32,929 bases of DNA from Penium margaritaceum (Eukaryota > Streptophyta > Zygnematophyceae > Desmidiales > Peniaceae). The notes under the pieces were generated by a model that saw only the letters and a program-made list of their open reading frames with translations, did no database searches and was not told the origin of the DNA. The position numbers were made by a program, and so were the translations under genes. Below, piece after piece: positions 9,491-19,089 of the stretch. Where the stretch lies: positions 171,978 through 204,906 of the forward strand of contig SZWC01001183.1 in the NCBI GenBank assembly GCA_023375785.1. Direction: 5' to 3'. Within the stretch, counting starts at the first letter, position 1; every line of letters starts with the position of its first letter.

Positions 9491-10415
9491 TGTGAACAGA
9501 GGGACGCCCGGCGTGACGGTCACACGCCGAGCCCTTGGGATGAACCTCTCAACTTTTGACTCCTTGGTGTGTGGGCCAACCCTTGAGATGTCGCACGACC
9601 CTCTCCTAGAAGCAAGACCACTGCTAGTGATTGAGGTCCCCGTCGTGCGACTCTCCCGGCTGCATTTGCACCAAGGTGCGCTGCAGAAGACTTGTAGGTT
9701 CGAATGAACGTGTGCGAGACAATACTTGGAACACAAGGAGATTTGGGCAAGGAATGAATCCTTTAGACTTGATAGATTAGTACAAGGCAATGTACAGAGT
9801 CTCTGGGTAAGATTGGCATGTCTAGAAAAACCCCCATGCTTCCTTATGTACTAGTCCCTATGAGTCAGTCGAGAGCTTCTCGGCGCTCCAAGCCATCCAC
9901 CAAGGTGCAGTTATGTGAAAAACACATGCATCATGTAATACGCCCTGCAAGATTTCCAACGCACCAAAGAACGCCTCAATCCATGGAGAAATTGCTGAGT
10001 TATGGCCGTTTGAATGCTCCACGCATGACTGCCACTGGCAGCACCGCCTACAGAGGTCATGGCTGCCCGAAGCGCCCTTGCTTGCAAATGCAGCTCCAGC
10101 CGCCATCCCAAAGTTCCCATGGATCCGAATGAACCTTGCCTTATTAGCTAAGTGTCCATCTAGGGGCGCTTTGGTTGCAGTGGGGGAGAAAGTTGCTCTG
10201 TCGTGCTCGAGGTCGAACGGGTACGTCTCTTGTCTTTTGGAGGTGTGCCTCCCACCTTTGCACGGCCGTATCTTTCTCGTCCCTGCACCAAATGACCCAG
10301 TTATTGGGTCTATTTCACACAGTTTTTCACTTAGAATACAATTTGATCATAAAAAAATACATCTAAATTCATCATGATGACGTGGTTACCGCCTCGACCT
10401 GGGGCTCCCATAACA
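9491..10415 (-). repeat. Gypsy 5' LTR
   Basis: This 925-bp partner of 3906-4832 begins TGTGAAC on the plus strand and ends CATAACA, next to the GAGGA flank. It contains the weakened TATA position (TACATAAGG, minus strand, 9842-9850). Open frames inside it are chance frames shared with the other LTR. Confidence 0.93.
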
Positions 10416-10420
10416 GAGGA
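10416..10420. repeat. Target site duplication (GAGGA), right flank of nested gypsy
   Basis: GAGGA directly follows the CA terminus of the 5' LTR and pairs with GAGAA at 3901-3905. Confidence 0.8.
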
Positions 10421-10903
10421 AGTTGCTAAGTGACAGGGGTACAAGACATGCTGCCAATCCTCAACCCATGCACCACCACCAACAAAACTACCCAGCGATG
10501 CTCCCCAAAGGAAACAATCCGACTCACAGTGCTGACCTCTAGACCCAGCAGCCAGGCTCACATCGTAGGAGGCAGCGAGAGGTCGAGGCTTAGGAGACCA
10601 ATGCGGATGAGGTGATGTTGTGCGCGGATCCATTGGTGGTAATTTCAAGTGCCACGAAGGGAATGATATACCTTGAGATGAAAGTGGGGAGCCCCTTTGT
10701 GGATCCAAGGAAGACCTCATGTCCAGAGTGCCGGACCCAGAGGTGGATGAAGAAGGAGAGGAAGTGAATGCCTGGGGAGTAGGAGCATGAAGCCATGGAG
10801 GAGCTGTGTAGAAAGGCGAGGGTCTCTCATAGAACGATGGAACCCAGTAAGGTGGTGTCCATGCCAACCCGGGTGGAGGCATCACTGACAATTCCATGCT
10901 CAC
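10421..10903 (-). pseudogene. Copia polyprotein segment upstream of protease, Pro/Ser-rich
   Basis: An open frame of about 160 codons begins with an ATG at 10901-10903 and reads into the gypsy LTR. Its translation is rich in Pro, Ser, Thr and Trp (MSMELSVMPPPGLAWTPPYW at the start) and has no recognised domain. Frame arithmetic shows it is in phase with the copia protease frame at 3899 when the gypsy and one target duplication are removed, with a single TAG at 3897 between them. It is therefore probably the linker before protease. Confidence 0.6.
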
Positions 10904-11394
10904 AAGAACGGGAAACTCAGAGAGCGAAAGAAAGGAGGATTAACGGGAGAGCCTAAGAATGGCCTCCCACGATGCTAGGAAAAATCCCCAAGCACATAGG
11001 TCTTGGCTGAAAGAGGTCAACTGTGAGAAAACACAAGGGGGGAGTAGAAGAGAACGAAGAAACAAAAAGGGAAGAGTGAGCTAAGGGCATGACGAAAATG
11101 CCCAGGTGTCCAGATTACAATGTGGGTGGCAGAAGAGTTTGTCGGGGTATTTGGGTGAGACCCTAAGGACCCGGGGACCTGAAGGGCTCGAGCAAGTACG
11201 TAGATCATGACCAGAGCATGGAATGAGTGTAAAACCCACAGAAAAACCCTCGGTTGGCCTATGACGAGGTGGTAGGTCTCTATATGTCTGGGTTGAGTCC
11301 TACGCTTGTTGGTCTCCCGAGAATTTGGGACAAACCCCCGAACATCCGGGTCTGGACCCAGAAAGATGAAAGCGAAGTGAAAGAATGGGCCAAT

Positions 11395-11430
11395 GTGAAA
11401 GGTAAAAGAAAAGAAAAGAAAAAAAACGCC
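11395..11430. repeat. A/G-rich simple tract
   Basis: A run of AAAAG-like units (GTAAAAGAAAAGAAAAGAAA and more). It is simple sequence with no coding value. Confidence 0.7.
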
Positions 11431-11597
11431 TGAAAAAACCAGAGCAAAGTAGCCAAGTGAGGACAAGGGTGAAATCAACAGAGGTAGCCCCCGATAGGGG
11501 CTACCGAGTAGGTGGGCCCGGGTAAATTCCGGACACTTATTTTGTTGCCTTGAAAACAGGGAGCTTACTGTCGTGGAGCGAGAGCAAGGGTTCTCTT

Positions 11598-11633
11598 GGT
11601 CAATGAGCTTGTCGGTTGACGGGCTCGTTGACC
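11598..11633. repeat. Inverted repeat able to form a hairpin
   Basis: GGTCAATGAGC at 11598-11608 is complementary at 10 of 11 bases to GCTCGTTGACC at 11623-11633, with a 14-base loop. Related copies of the ATGAGC.TGTC motif follow at about 11635, so it may be a small palindromic repeat cluster. Confidence 0.5.
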
Positions 11634-11739
11634 AATGAGCCTGTCAGCCAATGCGACATAGTGCGACGAGGGAGAGAGAGTGTGGGAGAGAGCTGTGCTC
11701 GCAAGGAAGTTGCACTGCAGCTTCCTGAAAACTGTAGAT

Positions 11740-12030
11740 GCAGCCCTGCTGTGGTGACTGCTGCTACGATAGCCATTGTTTTAGTGGTTTGCATGGAATG
11801 CTGCAGCACTGCTGTTGAATTGCTGGTACTTGTCGCAAAATGCCAAGGCGCTGCTGCTTCAATACTGCCGCGGCGACTGCTTCTACAAGTACTACTACCG
11901 CTCCTGTTGCGGCTGCAAGAGTTTTTCTGCTGATGTTGCGGAGGTTGTGCAACAGTTGTCGCTACAGACGTTGCTCCTGCTGGCGTTGGCCAGGCTGCAG
12001 CAACGGCTGCTGCGGTAGCTACTGCAACCA
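11740..12030. repeat. CTG/CTR-rich low-complexity stretch
   Basis: Dense imperfect CTG, CTAC and TTG triplets give Ala-, Ser- or Cys-rich open frames on both strands. These frames are composition artefacts. I see no gene here. It lies within the 5' region of the copia element. Confidence 0.6.
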
Positions 12031-12550
12031 CCGTTGGCCAGAGAGACGCTCAAAGGCACCTCCGACTACTTCTACTGGTGCCATTGCACAATATGATGGG
12101 AGTGCACAAGCTTGAGTGCAAAGTAAGAGGGTGTGAGAGAGTAGGTGGTGTCGTTGCTGTATGATGACATGGAAAGAATCTGCTTGTCGTTTAGGGAGTA
12201 GCTAGAACAGAAACACCACAATGCACGTATGTGTCTGTCACGGTTTACGTGGAAACCATCTCTGACGAATGGGCAAAGAGGCCCAAATCACGCCATGGAG
12301 TGATTACAACCTGTGGTAGGACGTTGTTGCCACGGCTCAGAGTGCGTGTTGGTCGTTGCCGCTGAGATGGCAGCCGTGACAAGGATTCAGCAGCGTTCCA
12401 CCTCCAGCACTGCCAGAGAACTACGTGGTGTGAGTCCTGAGCTCAAGGCTGCCACGTTGACAGGATATGCTAGCCTCCACAAAGGCCAGCCCAGCAAGAA
12501 GCTGCCGCTGCACTTTGTACGGTGGAATGCAAGGGTATAGTCTCTCAACA
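12031..12550. other. Non-coding stretch inside copia leader
   Basis: No frame has family signatures and no repeats stand out. By position it is the untranslated leader of the copia element, just downstream (minus strand) of its primer binding site. Confidence 0.5.
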
Positions 12551-12562
12551 GCTATGATACCA
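12551..12562 (-). other. Probable copia primer binding site (tRNA-Met type)
   Basis: The minus strand reads TGGTATCATAGC, identical to the gypsy site at 9477-9488. A TG (12563, plus strand) follows at once, so the upstream LTR ends in CA on the coding strand. It is the right distance and strand to belong to the copia element. Confidence 0.65.
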
Positions 12563-12840
12563 TGAGGGAATATAGAGACTCCCTTTAGCGACATAGTATG
12601 TGAGAGTGTAGGTCATTATGGACACAATGCAGCAAACGGCGCTAACAATAGTGGAGAGACGACAAAGACCTTGTTGAAAGAACAAGAGTTGGTTAGAACA
12701 ATGAGCGAGAGAGGGAGATATCCCCTCCGCTCTTGGTACGGCCAGCGTACGTGCAAGCTGCAAGACAGCTGGTCTATGGGAAAGTCGAAGAAAGTAGCAA
12801 CCAACTTCCAAACAGTAACTAGACAGAGCCCGGCAACAAT
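12563..12840 (-). repeat. Probable copia 5' LTR (outer end uncertain)
   Basis: The LTR begins (plus strand) with TGAGGGAATATAGAGACTCC next to the primer binding site. Because the 3' LTR lies outside the window, no pair is available to define the outer end. CGGCAACA near 12840 would give a TGTTG start on the minus strand and is only one candidate. Confidence 0.4.
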
Positions 12841-13800
12841 ACGGCTCAATCAGGTGGCTGAATGGCAGACCAAAAGAAGCAACGGAAGCAGGAAAACACA
12901 CTCTACAGAACTAAACTGACAGAGAGAAAAGTGGATGTTGCCAAGTAATTGACCACCGTGAACTGGCCACCAAGAAAATTCTTGTGTGCACATAGGAATG
13001 TGCGAGGTGAAGGTGAGATTGTCAACATGGTCGTCGACCACTGTAGCCTGCCTCCATGTGAGTGGCGTCAAGTTAAGAGGTCGCCAAGACACTGACATAA
13101 CAACAAGTTCTAGGGCTTTTGTATCGAGATTGAGATGAATTTTTTTTATCTCGTTTTTCCCGTTCCGGTACAAGATATCTAATTTTGGGTTCAGAAATTG
13201 AGAAAATCCCGGTCTTGTATCACTTTGTGTTTTCCACCTTTGATCTCGACCCAGGCTCGCTTGCCTCCAACAACGTCTTGCATTCTGGACCACGGGAAGG
13301 GGCGAGCTACACAATAAATTGAGTAACAGGGATACATCCATCTCGCGGCAGACTAATCACAAGAAATGTTTTCTCGCAAAAAACTTAGCTCAGCCCTGTA
13401 TTCTGCTCAAAATCACTAGATCACATGTCGAACCATGAAAACCCTATATGAGGAAATAAAATGAGGATAACATAAGCCTCTCTGCCGCCACCTCGCCCAA
13501 TGCTTGCAAGTATTAGTCGCTAGACACGGAAGTACTCCAATGGGTGAGGTAGAATTGAGATTGCAGGTTGGGTAAGAATAAAATTTGTAACTCCAAATTG
13601 GAAGTTGAGTTTTTTTGCAATTTAGATGGCAAACAAGAGGGTTTTCAGAAGAAAACAATAGAGAAAGGAGGGGGTCATTGCTCGATCATGAGCGACGACC
13701 TCCTGTTTGGTTCCATTCTGAACAGGCCATAGAGACGGGCGAATAGTGGGAGTACATTACCAATTTTGTTTTCCATTTCACGAGAATTAAGGCAATTGGT
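12841..13800. other. Unassigned non-coding DNA
   Basis: About 1 kb with no recognisable coding frame. It may include the rest of the copia LTR and its flank. There is a T-run at 13140-13148. I see nothing else to support. Confidence 0.5.
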
Positions 13801-13930
13801 GGAAATCTGTCCTTAAACTACAAAGTTGTGGCATCTTGGACATAAAGTGTTCAAACTGGGGGCACAATTGATTTAAACCTCAAACGAAGGGCACAGTTCA
13901 CTTTATCTATAGAACTGGGGGCATGGGACT
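13800..13930. repeat. Degenerate short tandem repeat (GGGGGCA motif)
   Basis: Related units recur about every 30-45 bases: AAACTGGGGGCACAATTGAT, AAACGAAGGGCACAGTTCAC and GAACTGGGGGCATGGGAC, with a weaker unit before them (AAAGTTGTGGCATCTTGGAC). No terminal structure of a known transposon is visible. Confidence 0.55.
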
Positions 13931-14540
13931 AGTTGAATCCTGTTTCCTTTCCTTTTTTTTTGGTGCCACGAGTCGTAACAAGACAGGGTGGTACTTCTAC
14001 TCGGTTCTGTTGCTGCCACTCTATGTGGTGTTGTTTGTACGTGCAAGCCACACAAGTGACCTCTAGACTCCGCCCATATACACACAACATCACTGCAGGT
14101 GTCTAAACCAACATGAAGCTCAAGGCGCATACATGGTGGACTAAGCATCTCTGGCGTCTCAGGAAGGTGCAGGATTGCCGCAAGCTCTATCTTGTTCAGA
14201 TGCGCCTGAGAGCAGAGTTGCCAATTTCAGCACGTTGTGATTAGCATTCTCTGATCTAACATTAGAGATTCACACACACATGGAGCCATGGCCTAGTGTG
14301 TTCTCTTGCATGCAAGATGGATTAAGCCAACAGTTAGCACTACCTACTTGTATCAGCACAAGAGGGAAAGCCCCCTCCTCTCCTTTGATCCTATGCATTC
14401 ACCTAGTGCGGCACAAGCAACATTCACGGTGGCATTCTTGCAGTCGCAACGTCTCCCACGCACTTGCACCACACCTCTACAACTCCTCTCCACAGTACTA
14501 GTGTACCATTACAGAACCAAGGTACTTTGTTCTTGGCTCG
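13931..14540. other. Unassigned non-coding DNA
   Basis: No recognisable gene or element. Short open frames on both strands have no family signature. A CACACACA run occurs near 14270. Confidence 0.45.
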
Positions 14541-15270
14541 CGGCAGTAACACATGTCCGCAGTCCCCAGCTCCACAGTCTCCACAGCACCCGCGCCTCTG
14601 CTATCCTGCATTCTTTGTGGCCGGCAGCTCTGCTGCCCCGCAACTCCTCAGACTCGCAGTTTCACAGCTCCGCAGCCTAGGAGCCATAGCTCCCACATTT
14701 GAAGTTCCGAAGTCCGCTGTTGCGCATTCTCATTAGCATCGCGGCTCTGTTGTCCTGCTTTCTTCATGGCCGACAGCTCTCTTGCCCTGCAACCCCTCAA
14801 CCTCATAGCTCCACACCTCCGCAGTCTCAGAGCCAAAGCTTCGCAGATCCGCAGATCCGCAGCTCGCATCCCTGAATGCCCATAGCACAGCGGCTCTACA
14901 ACTTCGCTTCCTTCACGGCCGGTATCTCTATTGCCATGCAACTCCACGGCCTCACAGCTCCACAGCTTCACGACCTCAGAGCTCCACAGCTCCGCAACCT
15001 TGGAGCCATAGCTCCGCAGATCAGTAGATTCACAGCCCATAGCTCCGCATTCTCTACAACTTCACGGCTTTGCTGCTCCGTTTTCTTCGAAGCCAGCAAC
15101 TCTACTGCTCCGCAACTCCTCTTCTTGCAGCACCGTGGCTTTGCGGCCCTACTTCCTTCGTAGCCCCTCTTCCTTTGCAGCCCCACGTCCTTCACAGTCT
15201 GCAACTCTGTTGCTCTGCTTCTCCTCATTCCGCAAGTCTACTCCTCTTGAATCACGCGGCTCAGCAGTTC
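14541..15270. repeat. Minisatellite-like CTCCGCAG/CTCCACAG region
   Basis: Short imperfect units of about 9-12 bases recur throughout (AGCTCCGCAGCCT, AGCTCCACAGCTT, AGCTCCGCAACCT, GCAGATCCGCAGATCCGCAG). A longer-order pattern of about 150-170 bases also shows, with recurring blocks such as TCTGCTGTCC/TTGCTGCTCC next to TTCTT.. and GCCGGCAGCTC or GCCGACAGCTC. Open frames on both strands are by-products of the repeat. Confidence 0.65.
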
Positions 15271-15370
15271 TGACCCTCACCAACAACAGCAGTCGCCGCA
15301 TTTGCCGTTGCCGCCACACTAGCTTCTTTGCCCCTGACGGGGCCGATCTCTACCTCTCCGACGGAAACAC

Positions 15371-15600
15371 TTGAGCGTTATCGCATCAAAGAGGAGGTTG
15401 CATACTACGACAAGCAGGTGGAGCGTGAGTTGTGGTCTCGCCGTTGTCGTTAGAGTCCAACATACTACCCAAGAGAGGACTACGACCCTTTAGCTGGACA
15501 CGCTCTTGGAAACACAGCTTTGTACACCGCCTGCTACCAGTCCGCTTTGCATAGGACGGCCACAAGATTAGTGTCCTCAATCACCTGTAAGCTCTCTCGT
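15371..15600 (+). other. Unrecognised stretch with a short charged reading frame
   Basis: The plus strand from about 15371 reads 27 codons rich in Arg, Glu, Lys and Tyr (LERYRIKEEVAYYDKQVERE at the start) up to a TAG, then YYPREDYDPLAGHALGN and more. It could be a gag remnant of some element. I do not recognise it and it does not match the neighbouring gypsy copy by eye. Confidence 0.3.
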
Positions 15601-16577
15601 TGTCCATAGGATGCGTCGGCAGAGTCGACATGTCGTCCCTAGTGGGGCAGCGCCAACAGCACCAGCATCACTAACGACATCTCTTAGATCTTTCCCTCCT
15701 CGTCCTACTATGTTTCCAGCAGCCTCATTATCGCCACGGTAGTCGGATCCAGCTTTCAATAGCGTTCCACCCTTAAACCGATCGCCAAACCAAGTGGACC
15801 AATTAAATGCTCAAACAAATTATATGAACATCAAGTGAACCGCATGGAAAAGATTCAGCACTCTAACTCCCAACTACCAAAATCGTACATGTTTATGCCA
15901 TCTCCACCGCAGAGGGTAGAACCCCGTTTGAAGTGGTGAATGGAAACTTCCCACCACATCAGCTGGACTATAAAATCAGAGCATCATTCTGACATCCAAC
16001 GTCGCGACTTCTCCACCATCTTGGACAAAACACGGCATACTCTTGCAAGGACACAGTGGCGAGTAAACAAGTAGCTGACCGACATCGCATCGATGATGGT
16101 TTTCCTGCCAACAACAAAACTCTCCTGAGCTCGACCAAAATTAAACTATGTGGAGCGAATTGTACAAAGCTCAAACCCAGATGGTTGGGACCATTTGAGA
16201 TCAAGCACAGGCAAACCCTTGTGGTCGCGCGACTCAAACTCCCGGTCACGATGCACATTCATCCGGTGTTCCCTATCACCAGAATTAAGCACTACCGAGA
16301 ACCTAGAGAGAACTTCCCTGGTAGGGATGTCCCTCCCCTCCGTCATGTACAAGTGGACGAGGACAATGAATACGTCATCGAGGGCATCTTCGGCCATCAA
16401 CGACTTGGAAAAACAACATAATATGTTTTCAAGTGGCACGGCTATGACGCCACGCATAACAGTTGGGAACCCTACGACAACCTCGGAGAAGTCGATCTCC
16501 TAATCGACGGTTATTACTGCCATTGCCGGGCCATATTTGCACGCGCATCGGAAAGTCGCAGCTAAAAGTGGGGGATG
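15600..16577 (+). pseudogene. Gypsy copy 1: integrase end and chromodomain (5'-truncated)
   Basis: It aligns by eye with 21560-22513 of copy 2. The 5' limit is unclear because homology fades near 15600. It reads KQVADRHRIDDGF, LKPRWLGPFEIKH, IHPVFPITRIKHYREP and NFPGRDVPP, then a chromodomain EYVIEGIFGHQRLGKTT, a TAA (16419-16421), and YVFKWHGYDATHNSWEPYDN. All three chromodomain aromatic positions (Y, W, W) are present. A purine-rich tract (AAAAGTGGGGGATG) at 16564-16577 precedes the LTR. Confidence 0.85.
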
Positions 16578-16974
16578 TGTTACCTACAAGACATACACCA
16601 GTCCCTAGTCTTCCCAAGTGGGAATTTCTGTCATTACACAATTACCCTCAAAACCTCGATTTTTTGCCCCGATGTTCAAGGGAAATTTGGTCACATGCCC
16701 TTACCCTGCAGGGAACCTTCTTGCGCTTTCTAACAACTTCGACCACTTACAAGAATCTACAACAAAAGTGTCATGATATTTTGGTGGAGTTCTCAACACA
16801 TCAAGAGATAACTTGATTTATAAAGGAACATCTTGCATCTTCACAGTTGATCCTCGAAGCACCCTGGCTTCTCTGTGGGACTTCTCGAATCCGACCACTC
16901 AAAATGCGAATCCACACGTGTCGCTCGACAATCAACCCAACGATCCCAACTACGACTCATTCGTAACTCGACAC

Positions 16975-16987
16975 TTTTATATATATG
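16975..16987 (+). promoter_or_regulatory. TATA-like box in copy 1 LTR
   Basis: TTTTATATATATG in the last quarter of the LTR. The equivalent sites in the copy 2 LTRs read TTGTATGTATATG and TTGATTATGTATG, so this older copy keeps the best TATA. Confidence 0.4.
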
Positions 16988-16998
16988 TTCAACCATTT

Positions 16999-17003
16999 CA
17001 AAA
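16999..17003. repeat. Target site duplication (CAAAA), left flank of gypsy copy 2
   Basis: CAAAA precedes the TGTCAC start of copy 2; the right flank 23066-23070 is CGAAA, one mismatch in five. The same tract exists once in intact LTRs of the family (about 23066-23070 equivalent: TTGAAAATT in the 3' LTR of copy 2). Confidence 0.7.
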
Positions 17004-17557
17004 TGTCACTAGTGTACTAGACGTACACTAGTCCCTAATCTTTCGGAGTGAGCATTCATGTTATTGCACAAATGGGCCATCGTGCCGCGAGACCGCGATA
17101 TTCACTCGGACAGTCGAGGGCAAACGAGCCAACTGTCCCCGACTCCAGTGAATCCTCCTGGACCTTCCGACGACTTCGACCACTCTCGTAAATCTACGAC
17201 ACAATTATTACAACTTTTGGTCAACTTCTCGACGCACCAAGACAAATCTAGATTTGTAAAGATGCATCTTGCATTTTCACCATCGATTCTTGAAGACCCC
17301 GAATCTCTTGGCAGACCTTCTTCAATCCGACCACTCACGACACGCCTCCGCATGTGTCACTCGACAATCGAGCTAACAACCCCAACTATGCCTCATTCGT
17401 AACTCGCTACTTGTATGTATATGTTTGATCATTTCGAATCTTGTCATAGAACTAAGTTTACCGCTAATTGTAAATTGCTCAAGTGTTCCAAATCCTAAAT
17501 CGTGTTCAGCCTCATAACTTCTACCCGTTCACCATCTACCCTCCGTTCGGAATAACG
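17004..17557 (+). repeat. Gypsy copy 2, 5' LTR
   Basis: Pairs with 22514-23065. Shared landmarks are GACGTACAC..GTCCCTAATCTTT near the start, TAGATTTGTAAAGATGCAT in the middle, ATGCCTCATTCGTAACTCG, and ACCATCTACCCTCCGTTCGG (here) against ACCACCTACGCTCTGTTCGG near the end. The last base is decayed (AACG instead of AACA). Confidence 0.9.
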
Positions 17558-17559
17558 CT

Positions 17560-17571
17560 TGGTATCAGAGC
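17560..17571 (+). other. Gypsy copy 2 primer binding site
   Basis: TGGTATCAGAGC, an exact match to the usual plant initiator tRNA-Met primer complement, two bases after the 5' LTR. Confidence 0.92.
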
Positions 17572-17724
17572 GCAGCAGTGTTGGAGAGGCACTTGACTAG
17601 TTTACCCATCTGGAGGACTACCTCGCACAAGCCGTCAGCGCATCTCACACGTCAAGCCTTCCCAGACATTGCAGCTACCACGTGAGCCGAGCAAGCGCAA
17701 CCAACGACCAGCAGCGGATCTTCG

Positions 17725-18895
17725 ATGACAACTTTGGCAATGGAGGAGCAGAACATGCCAATGCACACAAATCCTAAAGGGACAGCAAATGCTTGCATGG
17801 CAAGCTATGCGACAGCAAGACCAGCCCTTACGGCTTCGTTGACCAATCCGGTTGCGGACCCAACGGCGATAAACCAGCCGCCCCTACCAACAGTCTCAAT
17901 AACGACAGTAAGGAGGACAGGTGACACTAGATGATAGGGGCAGATCAACGAGGAACTGGCAAACCGGATCTCTGCACTCAAAGGAATCAACAACCATCTG
18001 CTCCAACAACTCAACATCGCGATGGAAGCTCTTCTCAACGCAAGCACAAAAGAAGCGATGCCCAGAGAGAGAAATTCCCAACTCTCAAGCAAACTCAGAA
18101 TTCATCTGGCTCCACCGGAACCGTTTGATCCCGCAAACTCAAAAGGACCGACAATTTGGATGTGGCTGACGAGATTGGAGGTGTACTTCACCGCTGCTGG
18201 GGTCGACGACGGTTAGAAGAAAATTGACCTCGCGTCCGTGCTTTTGCGTGGCGCACTGTTAAGTTGGTGGTCTGAACTAAAGGTCATCTAACAATGGCAG
18301 GAGACCGGCGGAGCATCATCAATGGCCAACAGCGCCCATCTCATATCGCCGACCGTAGACGTTCTACCCTTGGAGCAGATCAACCAATAGTGGCAAGAAG
18401 CGCTGACGCCACCAACTGACTGGAATGACTACTTGTGCCCATACTCGCATGCTTTGGAAGAATTAATGAAAATTCCAACGCACGATACAAGCTTCAACGT
18501 CTTCTTCAGTAGTCCTACGTGGCAGAGTACATGCAGAGATTCTGCGAGATCATCACTAGAGTATACATCGCCCCTGACAAACTCCGCTTCCACGACAACA
18601 ACGGCCGCAGGAGAGATATGCGGAGATCGATTGCCATTTTTTTGCATCCAAAACGACTTACTACAAATAATTGCAACAGCAAAAAGGATGGACAACGCCG
18701 ACTAGAATGCTCGGATTCAATAATCATACGGCGGGTGGCTTCTTAGCCAGATTCATCGTGTAAACAAAAAGAACCAATCACTGGACTCCTCGACTCCGAT
18801 GGAAGTCGACGCTATCGACCAGAGAGATGCAAGAACCTACTACACTTGCAAAAAAGTCGGGCATATCGCTCACAATTGCTGGGGCAAGTAGCAGG
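17725..18895 (+). pseudogene. Gypsy copy 2 gag
   Basis: The gag core reads PPEPFDPANSKGPTIWMWLT and RLEVYFTAAGVDDG, a TAG at 18214-18216, then KKIDLASVLLRGALLSWWSE, the classic retrotransposon gag pattern. VAEYMQRFCEIITR follows in another frame near 18516. PMEVDAI and then YYTCKKVGHIAHNCWGK mark the zinc knuckle (18838-18879). There the first Cys of C-X2-C-X4-H-X4-C is Tyr (TAC for TGC). A run of ten G at 18901-18910 lies just after the end. Confidence 0.82.
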
Positions 18896-19089
18896 CCAAA
18901 GGGGGGGGGGAGTCGCAGAAGAATGAGTCAGGAACTGAAAAAGGGCAAGTGTAAAAGGTGCTCCTTTTGTCCGTGAGGAGCGGTCTGCGCCAAACGATTG
19001 CCCATATAAACGGCCTACACCACCGCATAGGGTTTCTCAGATCGCGAAACTCAAGGAGGGGTACAAGGACAACCAACCGGCGATACTAC

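Larger units (their letters stand above)
3906..10415 (-). mobile_element. Full-length Ty3/gypsy chromovirus nested inside the copia element
   Basis: About 6.5 kb, on the minus strand: 5' LTR (9491-10415), primer binding site, gag with zinc knuckle, protease, RT, RNase H, integrase, chromodomain, polypurine tract, 3' LTR (3906-4832). RT before integrase defines Ty3/gypsy and the terminal chromodomain defines the chromovirus branch. LTR ends follow TG...CA, with the 3' copy decayed to CG at one end. The first 165 or so LTR bases look roughly 88% identical by eye, so the insertion is old. All genes carry stops, so it is a dead copy. Confidence 0.95.
10416..12562 (-). mobile_element. Copia element, 5' part (leader, gag/pol start)
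   Basis: This lies upstream of the copia pol on the minus strand once the gypsy is removed. It spans from the primer binding site at 12551-12562 to the insertion point. Only the 10421-10903 stretch has a convincing open frame. The 1.6 kb between 10904 and 12550 holds purine-rich and CTG-rich low-complexity DNA and no recognisable gag core or zinc knuckle. Either gag was deleted or overwritten, or this stretch contains unrelated inserted DNA. Confidence 0.6.
16578..17003 (+). repeat. Gypsy copy 1, 3' LTR, first part
   Basis: It begins TGTTACCTACAAGAC, matching TGTTATGTACGAGAC of the copy 2 LTR at 22514. Homology runs to position 426 of the LTR and stops where copy 2 begins. The missing last 116 or so bases are at 23071-23186. 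A TTTTATATATATG box lies at 16975-16987. Confidence 0.88.

Noticed and set aside
11017..11478. 153-codon hydrophobic protein (Phe-rich start) on the minus strand
   Set aside because: The Phe/Ser stretch is the translation of an A/G-rich simple tract, with no family signature.
11600..12031. Alanine-rich 143-codon protein on the minus strand
   Set aside because: It is a by-product of CTG/CAG-rich simple sequence; frames on both strands are open over the same bases.
14648..15228. Minus-strand frames of 86-130 codons rich in Glu, Leu and Arg
   Set aside because: They are the reverse translation of the minisatellite-like tract.
13931..15600. Cellular exon or tRNA gene between the element clusters
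   Set aside because: No cloverleaf, splice-consistent exon or protein family signature could be found by reading. Only low-complexity and unassigned DNA is seen.
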